From CAYOEZ01 sp964402955 (GTDB lineage: Bacteria; Chloroflexota; DTOL01; DAOUCN01), in the NCBI GenBank assembly GCA_964402955.1, contig CAYOEZ010000003.1:1-64000 (forward strand): a DNA stretch of 64,000 nucleotides. Reading direction: 5' to 3'. Position 1 is the first letter of the stretch, and each line of letters starts with the position of its first letter. Made by a program: the position numbers and the translations under genes. Of this stretch, positions 16,855 through 26,120 are shown in pieces. Below the pieces are notes generated by a model that was given only the letters and a program-made list of their open reading frames with translations, ran no database searches and was not told the DNA's origin.

Positions 16855-17230
16855 CTATCTCCTCGACACTGGCCCTCTCATCTATCTACTACGCGGCCGG
16901 CAAGAGACCAGGCAGTATTTGGACAGAATTCGCCATGAGGGAGATCTCTCCATCTCCGTATTGACGCGGGCGGAGATTCTGCATGGTATGAAAGATCACG
17001 AGCGCGAGAGAACACTGAAAGTTCTTGATGGCATACCGGCGCTTGTGGTTGACATTCCCATCGCTGATCTTGCGGGCGAACTGATGCGCCGCTGCCAACA
17101 GCAAGGCATCAGCCTTGAGCTTAGCGATGCAGTGATCGCCGCGACGGCTCTCTACAACGATCTCGTGCTTGTTACATACAACCGTAAGGACTTCCCTATG
17201 CCTGAGTTGCGCCTGGCAGATATCCCTTGA
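16847..17230 (+). CDS. vapC: VapC-type PIN-domain ribonuclease toxin
   Basis: A 127-residue PIN-domain toxin, a magnesium-dependent RNase that in studied cases cuts tRNA or rRNA. The acidic residues are present: Asp in LLDTGP near residue 7, Glu in SVLTRAEIL near 43, and the later Asp in LELSDAVIAATAL near 92. GAGGAGAAGG precedes the ATG at 16847. The C-terminal part ends VTYNRKDFPMPELRL, typical of this family. Its stop overlaps the TTG start of the next gene, so the binding-protein gene may be read from the vapBC transcript. Confidence 0.92.
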   Translation: MSDYLLDTGPLIYLLRGRQETRQYLDRIRHEGDLSISVLTRAEILHGMKDHERERTLKVLDGIPALVVDIPIADLAGELMRRCQQQGISLELSDAVIAATALYNDLVLVTYNRKDFPMPELRLADIP

Positions 17231-18021
17231 ACAAGATTCTGCACGGAACGCCCACATCTTACGCTCGTCTGCTCGCCGTTCTCCTGCTGGCCGTCCTCGT
17301 CGTGCGCGTGGCGCTCAACAACCGCCCGGACGGCAGCCTGACACGCGTGCAACAGGCGGATGTGCTCATTGTCGCCCTCGATGCCTCATATCCCCCCTTC
17401 GAAACGACCGACGGCCAGGGCAACTTCAGCGGCTTCGACGCCGGCCTAGCTCAGGAGATCGCCAGCCGCCTGGGCGTGCAGGTGCAGTTCGCCAATGTTT
17501 CCTTCGATAGTCTCTACGATGCGCTGACCGGCCGCAAGGCGGATGTCGTCATCTCTGGCTTGCGCTACGAGGCGGAGCGGACGCGCGACGTCTTCTATAC
17601 CATATCCTATTTCGACGCCGGGCAGACGCTCGTCGTACGCGCTGCCAGCCCCATCGGCAAGACGGCAGACCTTGGCGGGCGGCGCGTGGCCGTGGAGCTG
17701 GCATCTGAGGGAGAGGTGGAAGCGCAGAAACTGGCGGCCAAAACAGCGGGGATGCAGCTTCAACAGTGTTCGACAACAGAGGATGAGCTTGTGGCCCTGC
17801 GCAACGGGGCGGTGGATGCGTTGGTCACTGATCATGTGACAGCCCTGGAGATGATCAAAGATCAGGCCGATCTACGCTTGCTCGCGCCGCCCTTCGCGCC
17901 CGACTCACTTGTCGTTGCCGGGCACATCGAGGACCGTACGCTGATGAGCGAGGTCAACCGCATCATCAAAGCACTGCGCGACGACGGAACGTTAGGCCGG
18001 CTGGAGGGCGAGTGGATGTAA
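17227..18021 (+). CDS. Amino-acid-type ABC transporter substrate-binding protein (SBP family 3)
   Basis: A 264-residue exported binding protein with an N-terminal membrane anchor (YARLLAVLLLAVLVVRVAL) but no lipobox Cys. The domain begins VLIVALDASYPPFETTDGQG and continues with SGFDAGLAQEIASRLGVQVQ, the classic family 3 pattern for polar amino acid binding. RKADVVISGLRYEAERTRDV is the hinge region. The start is a TTG that overlaps the vapC stop; I see no better start with a signal sequence. No permease or ATPase gene lies next to it, so it either serves a transporter elsewhere or acts as a sensor. It ends in a heptanucleotide repeat block. Confidence 0.88.
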   Translation: MNKILHGTPTSYARLLAVLLLAVLVVRVALNNRPDGSLTRVQQADVLIVALDASYPPFETTDGQGNFSGFDAGLAQEIASRLGVQVQFANVSFDSLYDALTGRKADVVISGLRYEAERTRDVFYTISYFDAGQTLVVRAASPIGKTADLGGRRVAVELASEGEVEAQKLAAKTAGMQLQQCSTTEDELVALRNGAVDALVTDHVTALEMIKDQADLRLLAPPFAPDSLVVAGHIEDRTLMSEVNRIIKALRDDGTLGRLEGEWM

Positions 18022-18122
18022 CAGGATGCAGGATACCGGATACAAGATGCAAGAGGTAAGATACGGATTGCGCCCATTTGCGCCCGCACCCCGCACCCTG
18101 CAACCCGTAACCTGTATCCTGC
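18021..18122. repeat. Second heptanucleotide repeat hairpin
   Basis: 7-base units (ACAGGAT GCAGGAT ACCGGAT ACAAGAT GCAAGAG) begin at the stop of the binding-protein gene. Complementary units (ACCCTGC AACCCGT AACCTGT ATCCTGC) close the block at 18095-18122. It separates two convergent genes, as does the block at 14070-14148. Confidence 0.7.
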
Positions 18123-18223
18123 TCCCCTACACCCGCGCCAGCGTGGCCTGCGCATCCGGCATAGCGCCGGGCGGCCCACGTTCAGAGCGGAGCGCCGCAC
18201 CCTTTCACATGTATGAGCCCGGC

Positions 18224-21200
18224 TCAGGGCCGAAGTATGACCGGGAGATACAACCGCGCCCCGATCACACCCTTCACGCGGACCACGGTGCTGCCGTCTA
18301 CGTCCGGGCTGGTGAGGGTGATGGTGGTGGTATAGGTTCCCCGGGTCAGGCCGGCGCCATCCAGGGACAGGGTAACCTGGTCCGGGGTAGTACCCGCCGT
18401 GGCGCTCAGGTACAGCCAGGGTGCGCCGGCCAGGGCCTGCCAGGTGAGGGTTTGCCCAGGATCCTGGCTGTCAATGGAGAGACGGGCCGTTGCCATACCA
18501 AGGGCGGGCTCCAGCAGGATAGTTTCCGGCCCGGCCACCAGGCCAGGCAGCGGTGGGGGCAACTGACTCGGATCACTCACGACAACCACCTGCACCGTGT
18601 CTGTCGCCACGCCGCCCACCCCGTCATCCGCCCGCACGGTAATCGTATGAAAGCCCTGGCTCAGGCTGGCCACTCTCAGGCCGGCCCCCTGCCCGAGTGC
18701 GCCATCCAGGTTCGATGACCACAGTACCTGGCTGTCGGCCATGCTGCCCGTGTCCACGTCGTAGGCCACCGCCTCCAGGTCGAGCGTCTGCCCGGCGGCC
18801 ACGGCGGTCATGCCTGTGGGCCGGGTGATGTGCACGGTGGGGATGCGGTTGGGCACGGTGAAGGTCCCGTCCGAGGCGTCGCTGGCGGTGTGGATACCGT
18901 CACTTGCCCAGACCCGGAAGCGCGCCTGGTTCCCGGCCGGGACGTTGGCCGCGTCTACTACAGCGCTCCGCCCGGTCTGATCCTGGGCCACCGTGAACCA
19001 GTTGGCGCCGTTGTCGGGGGTATACTGCACGATGAAGGACAGCGGATCGCCGTCCGGATCGCTGGCGGTCCAGGTGACGGTGATGGTGCTCCCTGAGAGG
19101 ACCTCGCCGCCGTTGGGGGCGGTGAGAGTGACGACGGGCGCCCCGGCGCCGGCGCTGACGCTGCCAAGAACTGCGCCGCCTGCGCCCTCGATCTCGACCC
19201 GGTTCGTGCCTGCCACATAGGGCACCAACTCATTGATCAGCAGGCCTGTCACAGAGCGCCCCGAGCTCGCGGCCGGCGCGGTTGGGCCGCCGTCTACTTG
19301 TTGCGGTGTGAAGGGGTAGCGGGCCAGCACTGCCCCCGCGCCATCGCGCAGAGTGATGGCATAGCTTCCCGGCACGCGCTCTTTCACGTCCCCGGCGTTG
19401 GGGATGATGAAGAGCGGCTGCAAGCTAACCTGGCCCGTGGTGGCATCCAGGGTGCCCACCACCAGAAGGCGGTCGGTCTGGTCCAGGGTGCGGCGGTCGG
19501 CTGTAACGGCCGGGGCCGGCTGGAAGGTGTTCATCAGGCCTTCATAGGTAAACCGTCCCGTCCACTCGTTGTCACAGTATGTCATCACGTCGTGCCAGGC
19601 CGGCCCGTAGATGGCCCGGGTGCCGGCGTCAAAGCCATAAACCGCGCCGTTGCCCGTGAGGTCAGCGCTGATACGCCCGTCGGGATAGGGGTAGGACGGG
19701 CCGAACTCGGCGCCGCAGAAGTTAGCGTGGCCGCGGCCGTAGGTGTGGCCCAACTCATGGCCGCCGTACCAATCGCCATAGGTGCCGTCAAAGTCCCAGC
19801 CCCAGTCGCGGGTGCCGGTGGGCCCGGAGGCGACCACGCCAACGGCGCAGCCGCGCATGAAGCCGGCGTTGTCGGCTACCATGGCATAATAGCGGGACGC
19901 CAGAGGGATTGAGGGGTTGACAACCATATCCCAGAGCTTCTGCCCCGCCAGGAACGCATCGACCGTGGCGCAATTGGGATTGATCAATTCGCCCCCGAGG
20001 GCCACGGCGGTGCCCCAGTCGCTGGTTCGCTCCCAGTACGTGTACCCGGAAATTGGATAGGCGCGCAAGAGCCAGTCCATCATGGCATCGACGTCGCTGG
20101 CGGGCGGCCAGAAGTGGGTGCTGCCCACGTTGTAGCCCAGCCGGTAAACCATGACTGCGATGGGAGACCCGGGCTGGAACGTCACGGTCGTCGACTTGGT
20201 GTTGTTGGCGTAGGTCACCTCGACCGGGTCATGGACGCGCGCCGACGTCACCGGGTTGACCTCGGCGTTGATGGTGGTTGTGCCAAAGATGAAGTCGACG
20301 GGAAGCTCGAAAAGGAAGGCCTGGTCAAGCACGGCCCGGTCAGGCGACGGGCGCACCGTAATCTGCCCTCCGCTATTGATGGGCGCAAGCCGCATCGAGG
20401 CTCCCAGGCTGTTCGTGACGAACAGATCTGCGTAGGTCAGGTAATTGCCAGCGTTTGAGTGGACGTGGAAGCGCACGAAGGTGCGCTTGCCCGCCACCAG
20501 GGCGATGCTGTTGTTCAGGTCCTGGACGCTCTGCGTCACTTCAAGGGCATCGGCCACCAGGTCGGCAGTAACCACCGGCGTCACCGTGGCAGTGGATGTG
20601 GCCGTAGGGACGGAGGTCGGCGTCGCCGTGCAGGGTAGCGCGGAGACATACGTCAAGAGCAGGCGGGGTGGTGCTGCGCCGTGGCGGCTGGCGAAGGCGC
20701 GATAGCGCCCGTTGCCCGTCAGCATCAGCCCGTAGTTGGGCACGCTGCCCGCGTACCAGTCGCGGATAAGCTGGCTGACATCCCACACCGTGTCAGTGCC
20801 CTGGCCGCGCGCAATTCCGCTGGCGACGGCGTCTTCGGCAGCCGGGCTGTTGTTCCAGGTGACGCCGCTTTCGGACCATGTCTGGCCAATGCGCAGCACG
20901 GTAACGAGCGCGTTGACGGGGCTGCCGCCATCGTCGCTGATGCGGGCCAAGAGCTGTGCCCGCAGGAGAATCGTCCCCGCCGGAATGGGCGGCAAGGTAA
21001 AGCGCAGCAGGCTGGACGTGACGCCGAACTGGGAGGCCCAGCCCTGCAGCCCTACAAGCAGCCCGGGTGCGCTGCCGTAGTTGGTATTCGGGTTCAGACT
21101 GTCCTTATAGGTATCGGCCACGGGTATGATCGTCAGGACAGTGGCGAAGCTGCAGCCGACGGGAGGCGTATCGGTAGCCGTGGCGGTGCGCGTGCGCGTG

Positions 21201-21367
21201 CGTGTCGGCGTATAGGTCGCGGTGAAGGTACGGGTGGCTGTCCGGGTCGGCGTGGAGGTACTGGTGCCCGTAGTGGTGCTGGTGGCGGTGTTGGTGCTGG
21301 TCGCGGTGGGGAGAGTTGTCGGCGTGTTCGGGGCCAGGTCATCCCAGAACTTGTTGTCGGTCAGCAC
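18224..21367 (-). CDS. Secreted metzincin-like metalloprotease, main part after an in-frame TAG
   Basis: A 1047-codon frame directly continuous with 21368-21847, separated only by one TAG codon. After a Thr-rich stalk (about 15-70) comes a DNRLRE-type beta-sandwich (about 75-245), a second stalk, and a protease region with HELGHTYGRGH at 537-547, the full metzincin zinc motif, and a plausible Met-turn (DVMTYC). Beta-sandwich and BACON-like repeats follow (near 770-1000), and the protein ends LYLPVILRP. It would degrade protein outside the cell. Without readthrough it has no signal peptide and an unconvincing GTG start, so the intact protein should be 18224-21847. The split may be a real nonsense mutation, a sequencing error, or readthrough. 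Confidence 0.8.
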   Translation of the reverse strand: MLTDNKFWDDLAPNTPTTLPTATSTNTATSTTTGTSTSTPTRTATRTFTATYTPTRTRTRTATATDTPPVGCSFATVLTIIPVADTYKDSLNPNTNYGSAPGLLVGLQGWASQFGVTSSLLRFTLPPIPAGTILLRAQLLARISDDGGSPVNALVTVLRIGQTWSESGVTWNNSPAAEDAVASGIARGQGTDTVWDVSQLIRDWYAGSVPNYGLMLTGNGRYRAFASRHGAAPPRLLLTYVSALPCTATPTSVPTATSTATVTPVVTADLVADALEVTQSVQDLNNSIALVAGKRTFVRFHVHSNAGNYLTYADLFVTNSLGASMRLAPINSGGQITVRPSPDRAVLDQAFLFELPVDFIFGTTTINAEVNPVTSARVHDPVEVTYANNTKSTTVTFQPGSPIAVMVYRLGYNVGSTHFWPPASDVDAMMDWLLRAYPISGYTYWERTSDWGTAVALGGELINPNCATVDAFLAGQKLWDMVVNPSIPLASRYYAMVADNAGFMRGCAVGVVASGPTGTRDWGWDFDGTYGDWYGGHELGHTYGRGHANFCGAEFGPSYPYPDGRISADLTGNGAVYGFDAGTRAIYGPAWHDVMTYCDNEWTGRFTYEGLMNTFQPAPAVTADRRTLDQTDRLLVVGTLDATTGQVSLQPLFIIPNAGDVKERVPGSYAITLRDGAGAVLARYPFTPQQVDGGPTAPAASSGRSVTGLLINELVPYVAGTNRVEIEGAGGAVLGSVSAGAGAPVVTLTAPNGGEVLSGSTITVTWTASDPDGDPLSFIVQYTPDNGANWFTVAQDQTGRSAVVDAANVPAGNQARFRVWASDGIHTASDASDGTFTVPNRIPTVHITRPTGMTAVAAGQTLDLEAVAYDVDTGSMADSQVLWSSNLDGALGQGAGLRVASLSQGFHTITVRADDGVGGVATDTVQVVVVSDPSQLPPPLPGLVAGPETILLEPALGMATARLSIDSQDPGQTLTWQALAGAPWLYLSATAGTTPDQVTLSLDGAGLTRGTYTTTITLTSPDVDGSTVVRVKGVIGARLYLPVILRP

Positions 21368-21847
21368 CTAGCCTGCCAGGGGATTGGTATATTGGATCCA
21401 GTTCAGATTCACGACTGCACCGTCCACCGAGCTTGCAAACTCGGAGACATAGCCGGCCGGGTCGACCTCAAAGATGTTGTAGTACTCCCATATCCCCGGC
21501 GGCACGAGTCCATACCAGCCGATGCCGTTGGTGGACGTGCGGTCACAGAGTGTTCCCAAGGCATGGGGGTCGTTAGAACAGTAGAGCTGGACCTCCACCT
21601 CGGCCAGAGGCTGCCTCTCGTCCCCTTTCTGGCCGCGGAAGACCTGACCTTCCAACATCGGCGCGGAGAGGGCGGAGTCTGGCACGACAGCCGTGGCCAT
21701 CAGGCTGGCAGCGGTGAGGTGGCTCCCGACCTCAGCGGGCAGGGGGGCCAGGGAGGCTGGGGTATTGTTCAGCAGGCCGAGCAAGACGAGCGCCACCAGG
21801 GTAAACAGGCCGGCGGTCAGCCGGAATGGGCCTCGTCGGTTAGTCAT
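21368..21847 (-). CDS. N-terminal part of the split metalloprotease (signal peptide and first domain)
   Basis: A 159-residue piece with a signal peptide (LTAGLFTLVALVLLGLLNN, residues 10-28) and a small beta domain (LEGQVFRGQKGDERQPLAEV), like the carboxypeptidase-regulatory or SdrD B-like domains used at the start of secreted proteins. It stops at TAG (21368-21370), and the same frame then reads VLTDNKFWDDLAPN and a Thr-rich stalk. Phrases like NKFWDD before such stalks recur in Chloroflexota secreted proteins as I remember them, which supports one original gene. TAAGGAG precedes the ATG at 21847. Confidence 0.8.
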   Translation of the reverse strand: MTNRRGPFRLTAGLFTLVALVLLGLLNNTPASLAPLPAEVGSHLTAASLMATAVVPDSALSAPMLEGQVFRGQKGDERQPLAEVEVQLYCSNDPHALGTLCDRTSTNGIGWYGLVPPGIWEYYNIFEVDPAGYVSEFASSVDGAVVNLNWIQYTNPLAG

Positions 21848-22137
21848 GATGCTCCTTACTGTACCAACGCTTGGGGCGGCCGGTGGGGAATGCTCCGAAC
21901 TCGATACTATTGCATATATACAAACGCCTAACTAGCTGAAAAGGTACGGGGCCGGCCGGCAGAAGCCACGGCCAGAGACCAGCATCGATTGAGCCTCTAT
22001 TGGGCTGTACAACAGGCGTCCGAAGGCATGACCTGCTCCTGCACGAAGCTGAACCTGGGCTCTGTCTCGTTGGCCGACTATGCTGCGGGGAAGATCGGAC
22101 GTCACAACGGGTATGGAAGGTCAATGCTCGCATGACG

Positions 22138-22407
22138 CTACAACTCGTCCAGTGCGACTTTGCCGGCGATGAGCGCCAGCTTGGCTGGACGGTGCTTCTT
22201 TTTGATCGCGGCTTCGCGGCGGCGGGCGTCGCCGGCGCTGGGCAGTTCTTCGGAGTAGACGAGGCGCAAGGGGAGACGCGCGCGGGTGTAGCGTCCGCCG
22301 CGGCCGGCCTGATGCGCTGCCAGGCGCGCCGCCAGGTCAGTCGTCCAGCCGCAATAAAGCATGCCGCCGCGGCATTCGAGGAGATAAACGAAGAAAGACA
22401 AAGACAT
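22138..22407 (-). CDS. GIY-YIG nuclease family protein
   Basis: An 89-residue single-domain GIY-YIG protein. It begins SLSFFVYLLECRGGMLYCGW, so the two motif strands read VYLLEC and LYCGWT. The catalytic Arg lies in LAARLAAHQAG and the Glu in RREAAIKK. It is close in size to the UPF0213/YhbQ group, whose cellular role is poorly defined. It begins 5 bases after the CHAT gene stop and is probably cotranscribed, although such proteins occur in many contexts and the link may be accidental. Confidence 0.88.
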   Translation of the reverse strand: MSLSFFVYLLECRGGMLYCGWTTDLAARLAAHQAGRGGRYTRARLPLRLVYSEELPSAGDARRREAAIKKKHRPAKLALIAGKVALDEL

Positions 22408-22412
22408 TGAGG

Positions 22413-25400
22413 CTACCTATCCAGCGCCCTCACGTACAGCCCATTGCTTGTCGCCACAAGCAGGTCGTGCGGCTCGGCCGGGTGAACGGCGATCGCTTGC
22501 ACGAAGGGCGCGATGTCGCCGCTCCACTGCTGCCAGCTATCGCCGCCGTCGCGGCTGACATAGACGCCCTGGCTGCTGGTCCCGGCAAAAACTGTGGCTG
22601 GCGACGCGTCGGTTAACGCACGTGGCGTTACCGCCAGCGTCACCACCGCGATCTTGTCCAGTCCGACACGCGTCCAGGTCGACCCGCCGTTACTCCCTCG
22701 CCACACGCCGCCCCGACTGTCACCGGCAAAGATGTAGCCGCTACTGGGATCGATCGCCAGCGTATACACCGGGGCATCGTGCACCTGCGTCCACGTTCTT
22801 CCAGCGTCCTTGCTGCGATAGATACCGCTGCCGATACCGCTGCCCGATCCGGCATAGACGAGCGACGAATCGCGCGGGTCAACCGCCAGCGCCATCACCT
22901 GCGCCTGGCTGACAAGCGTGTCGGCTTTGATCCAGCGTTCTCCCTGCGTGTCGCTGCGATAGACCCAACCATTGCCGGCGCTGACATAGAGCATCGCACT
23001 ATTGGAGGGGGCAACAGCCAACACGACCGGCGCATCCTGGGACAGGCCCGTATTGATCGACTGCCATTTCATCCCCAGGTCTGTGCTCTTGAACACGCCA
23101 TCGGTCGTGAGCACGTAAATCGTTGACGGTGAGGTGGGGTCTGCGACCAGGGATGAGATATCCTCTGTGCTCAAGCCCGTCTGGCGCGGCGTCCAGGTGC
23201 GCCCGCCGTCCGCGCTATAGAAGATGCCCTTGAGATAGGCGGCGACTAACATGCCGTCGCGCACCGCGGGGTCGCCAACGACACCCGATACATTCAGCAC
23301 ATTGAGATTACCCTGCACCGCCGACCAGTTGCGCCCGCCATCCGTGCTGCGGAACAGACCGTCGCCCCAGGTCCCGGCCAGCAGGCGGAACGGCGCGGCA
23401 ACGAGCACCTGCACCGAGCGCCCGGCCAGCCCGGCGCTGGCCGCGTCCCAGCGATCGCCGCTGTTGGCGCTGCGGAAGACGCGTCCCCCATCGGTGCCCA
23501 CATAGAGCACCTGGGGATCAAGCGGATCAACGGCCATCGCCCGCACGCGCACATTGTCCATGCCCTGGTTGATAAGCGTCCACGTATCCCCGCCGTCGCG
23601 CGTGCGATAGACGCCTTCGCCCGCCACCCCGGCGTAGACGATCTTCTCGTCATACGGGTTGCCAACCAGGTCGCGAATGTCCGGCTTCGGCTCCACCTTG
23701 CGCAGAGGCAATTCTTTCCATGTTGCGCCGTTGTCGAGCGTCAGGTAGACGCCGTTCTTGGCGCCGACATAGAGCCGTCCCGGACGGCCTGGCTTGGTCG
23801 GGACAGGATAGAAGACGTTGATATACTCGGCCGACGGCTGGCTCGCTGCGGCTTTCCAGGTGCGCGCCCCGTCGTCGCTCATATACACACGTCCTGTTCC
23901 CGTGCCCGCCCACAAACGGGTGTGGTCCGCTTCCACGACAGCCGACAGCGCATAAATGTACCTGGAGTCGATACCGGTCGTTGCCGTGACCCAACTCTCT
24001 CCGCTGTTGTCGCTGCGGAATAGCCCGGCGCCATTCGTTCCGGCGTAGAGGATCGTCGGCGAGATAGGATCCAGCACGACGCTCCAGATATGCTGGTTGG
24101 CCAGACCATTGTTGATGCCCTGCCAGGTCTGGCCGCCATCCGTTGACCGCTGCACGCCGCCGCCCCACGTACCCAGATAGATGCTCTGGCCCAGGCCATC
24201 GACGGCAATGCTGCGCACGATCGCCCCGCCCAGATTATCTGCCCGCACCCATCCCGCCGGCCGCGTGGGCGTCGCCGTCGGGGTCACCACAGGAGATGGC
24301 TCTGGCGTCACATACACAATGATGATCGTCGTTGGCGAGACCAACTCGGTTTTCGCAGGAGCAGGCGTTGGCGGCAGCGGCGTTGCCGTGGGCGTGGCAA
24401 CGCCAAAAGCGCGCCAGCCGCTATACAGCGCTACCACCGCGAGCAGGAAGATCACCCCCAGCAGTCCGGCCAGAACCGCCGGCGGCAAGGTTGGGCGTTG
24501 CAACTCAGCCGTCACCTTCGCTTCTATCTGGGGCAATAGCTCAGCCAGGTCGGGATAATCCGGCGCCTGGACCTGGATGCGTTCAAGATTGTCCAGCGCC
24601 ATACGCCAATGGCGCTTCCCGGCCTGGCGCTTTGCTTCGGCCATCAGCCTGGCCAACTCGATCTGGCGACGCGCCTCAAGCAGAGATGGCTGAGCATCGG
24701 CGTGGCCGGACTCGGCAGCAACAACAGGAGCCAACGCATCGACTGCCTTCTGCCACTCGCCCTGCTTGTAGAAAGCCATGCCGTCGCTGTACAAACCGTC
24801 GAGACGCGCTTTTTCCGCCTGCGCCGCACCGATCCTGAGCGCCAGGGCATCGGCTTCTGCGGACGGGCTGCGCTGTTTGACCAGGTCAACAATGGCCAGC
24901 GCAGCGTCCCACTCTCCGGCGCTGAAATCCTTCTCAGCGCGAGCAATCATCTCGCTCGAGGTTTCAGCAATGCGCAGGGCAGGATCGCCATAGAAGATGA
25001 ACGATGCCCAGGTGGCGTCGGTGGGCCGGTGCTCACGCACAATCGAGCGCGCCGCCTGTATGGCGTCGCCCGTGCTGGCGCCGTTGAGCAACGCGCCGTA
25101 GAAATTGATGGCAAAGTCGCGCGAACCAGCGTCGAAAATCGGCCACTGTGCACCGAGGAAACCGGCAGCGCCGCCGGAAACGAAGGCAGACGCCAATCCT
25201 TCGGCCTGCGGGCCCGTATAGCCTACTTCCCAACCCACTTCTTGCGCCTCACCCTGGCGCGCCGATGAGCAGGCATTGAGGAAAACGATTGGCCGGCCGC
25301 GTAGAATGCCCTCGATCTGGCTGGCTGGAAGATTGCGGCCGCCGGCCAGGTGCAGACCGCTGCGATCGGGGTGTTCACCCTCGAAGAAGGCATGTCCGGT

Positions 25401-26045
25401 ATAGTGGATGACCTCATAGCGACCCGACACCAGTGCCTGCTGTACGCCGATATAGGTGGCGCGCGAGCCGCGCAAGAGATCATAGGCAATGCCGCGTGCA
25501 TCCAGAAGCGCCATCAACTCGTCGGCTTCCGTGTCGGCTTCGGGGAGATCGCCCAGGGGGTTGCTGATGATGAGGAACGTCGGTTCGGCTGTCACTGAGC
25601 CTTCCGGCCCGGCCACCCAGCGCGTGACCATCAAGCGGCGCGTGATGGGCGCGCGCAGACCCAGGAACGACTGCCCATCGTGCAGGAGTTCCCAGGGAAT
25701 CTGGCTATCATTGGTTGAGATAATGAGCGAGACATCTAGATCGCGCAGAGCATTTTGGATGAGCGGGGGCAGGAAGAGACCATACATGAGCTGGCCAAAT
25801 TCCTCCAGGCTCCCCACCTCACAGACCTGCGCCATTGCCGACACGTCGCCACGGTACGGCGACTCGCTTCCCGCCTGGCGATTGATCAGCGCAGTGACGG
25901 CGTCTACAATGCGTACGATATCCTGGCGGTGCTCATTCCCAACCCATACCGTACCAGCCAACGCCAGCGGCCCTTTGCGTGGCGTCTCCAACGTGACCGT
26001 ATAGCGGTCGTCGGCTTGTAGGATGGAGAGAACTGCAGAGTCCAT
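22413..26045 (-). CDS. Membrane-spanning CHAT-domain protease with TPR-like and Asp-box propeller regions
   Basis: A 1210-residue protein with three parts. Residues 90-360 form a CHAT caspase-like protease with the catalytic pair His218 (HYTGHAF) and Cys259 (VFLNACSSAR). Residues 365-515 are helical TPR-like repeats. One membrane helix lies at about 520-545 (LAGLLGVIFLLAVVALYSGW), followed by a Thr/Pro stalk. From 600 to the end there are 13 Asp-box motifs of the S-x-D-x-G-x-x-W type (for example STDGGQTW, SDNSGESW, SRDGGDSW), which fold as one or two beta-propellers as in sortilin and Ycf48. The topology puts the protease inside and the propeller outside the cell. It follows the anti-sigma gene by 75 bases. 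I infer a receptor protease that reports to the sigma factor; the substrate is unknown. Confidence 0.9.
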   Translation of the reverse strand: MDSAVLSILQADDRYTVTLETPRKGPLALAGTVWVGNEHRQDIVRIVDAVTALINRQAGSESPYRGDVSAMAQVCEVGSLEEFGQLMYGLFLPPLIQNALRDLDVSLIISTNDSQIPWELLHDGQSFLGLRAPITRRLMVTRWVAGPEGSVTAEPTFLIISNPLGDLPEADTEADELMALLDARGIAYDLLRGSRATYIGVQQALVSGRYEVIHYTGHAFFEGEHPDRSGLHLAGGRNLPASQIEGILRGRPIVFLNACSSARQGEAQEVGWEVGYTGPQAEGLASAFVSGGAAGFLGAQWPIFDAGSRDFAINFYGALLNGASTGDAIQAARSIVREHRPTDATWASFIFYGDPALRIAETSSEMIARAEKDFSAGEWDAALAIVDLVKQRSPSAEADALALRIGAAQAEKARLDGLYSDGMAFYKQGEWQKAVDALAPVVAAESGHADAQPSLLEARRQIELARLMAEAKRQAGKRHWRMALDNLERIQVQAPDYPDLAELLPQIEAKVTAELQRPTLPPAVLAGLLGVIFLLAVVALYSGWRAFGVATPTATPLPPTPAPAKTELVSPTTIIIVYVTPEPSPVVTPTATPTRPAGWVRADNLGGAIVRSIAVDGLGQSIYLGTWGGGVQRSTDGGQTWQGINNGLANQHIWSVVLDPISPTILYAGTNGAGLFRSDNSGESWVTATTGIDSRYIYALSAVVEADHTRLWAGTGTGRVYMSDDGARTWKAAASQPSAEYINVFYPVPTKPGRPGRLYVGAKNGVYLTLDNGATWKELPLRKVEPKPDIRDLVGNPYDEKIVYAGVAGEGVYRTRDGGDTWTLINQGMDNVRVRAMAVDPLDPQVLYVGTDGGRVFRSANSGDRWDAASAGLAGRSVQVLVAAPFRLLAGTWGDGLFRSTDGGRNWSAVQGNLNVLNVSGVVGDPAVRDGMLVAAYLKGIFYSADGGRTWTPRQTGLSTEDISSLVADPTSPSTIYVLTTDGVFKSTDLGMKWQSINTGLSQDAPVVLAVAPSNSAMLYVSAGNGWVYRSDTQGERWIKADTLVSQAQVMALAVDPRDSSLVYAGSGSGIGSGIYRSKDAGRTWTQVHDAPVYTLAIDPSSGYIFAGDSRGGVWRGSNGGSTWTRVGLDKIAVVTLAVTPRALTDASPATVFAGTSSQGVYVSRDGGDSWQQWSGDIAPFVQAIAVHPAEPHDLLVATSNGLYVRALDR

Positions 26046-26120
26046 AGCTCTCTTTATTGCTTACGCTAGATCGCCCCCTCGCAGGGCGGTTCTTGCTGCA
26101 TATTGTCAGTATGATAAACG

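Noticed and set aside
21368..21370. Pyrrolysine or selenocysteine decoding of the in-frame stop
   Set aside because: The codon is TAG, so selenocysteine is excluded, and no pyl genes or PYLIS-like structure is visible here. A mutation or error is simpler.
20681..21931. Plus-strand open frame of 416 codons
   Set aside because: It lies opposite the metalloprotease gene, is Gly/Arg/Ala-rich without any family feature, and crosses that gene's signal peptide region. It is a GC-rich shadow.
22413..26045. CHAT protein as part of a type III-E CRISPR system
   Set aside because: No Cas7-11, Csx30 or repeat array is present, and the propeller and membrane helix are not features of the CRISPR TPR-CHAT protein. 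Only the mechanistic analogy is kept.
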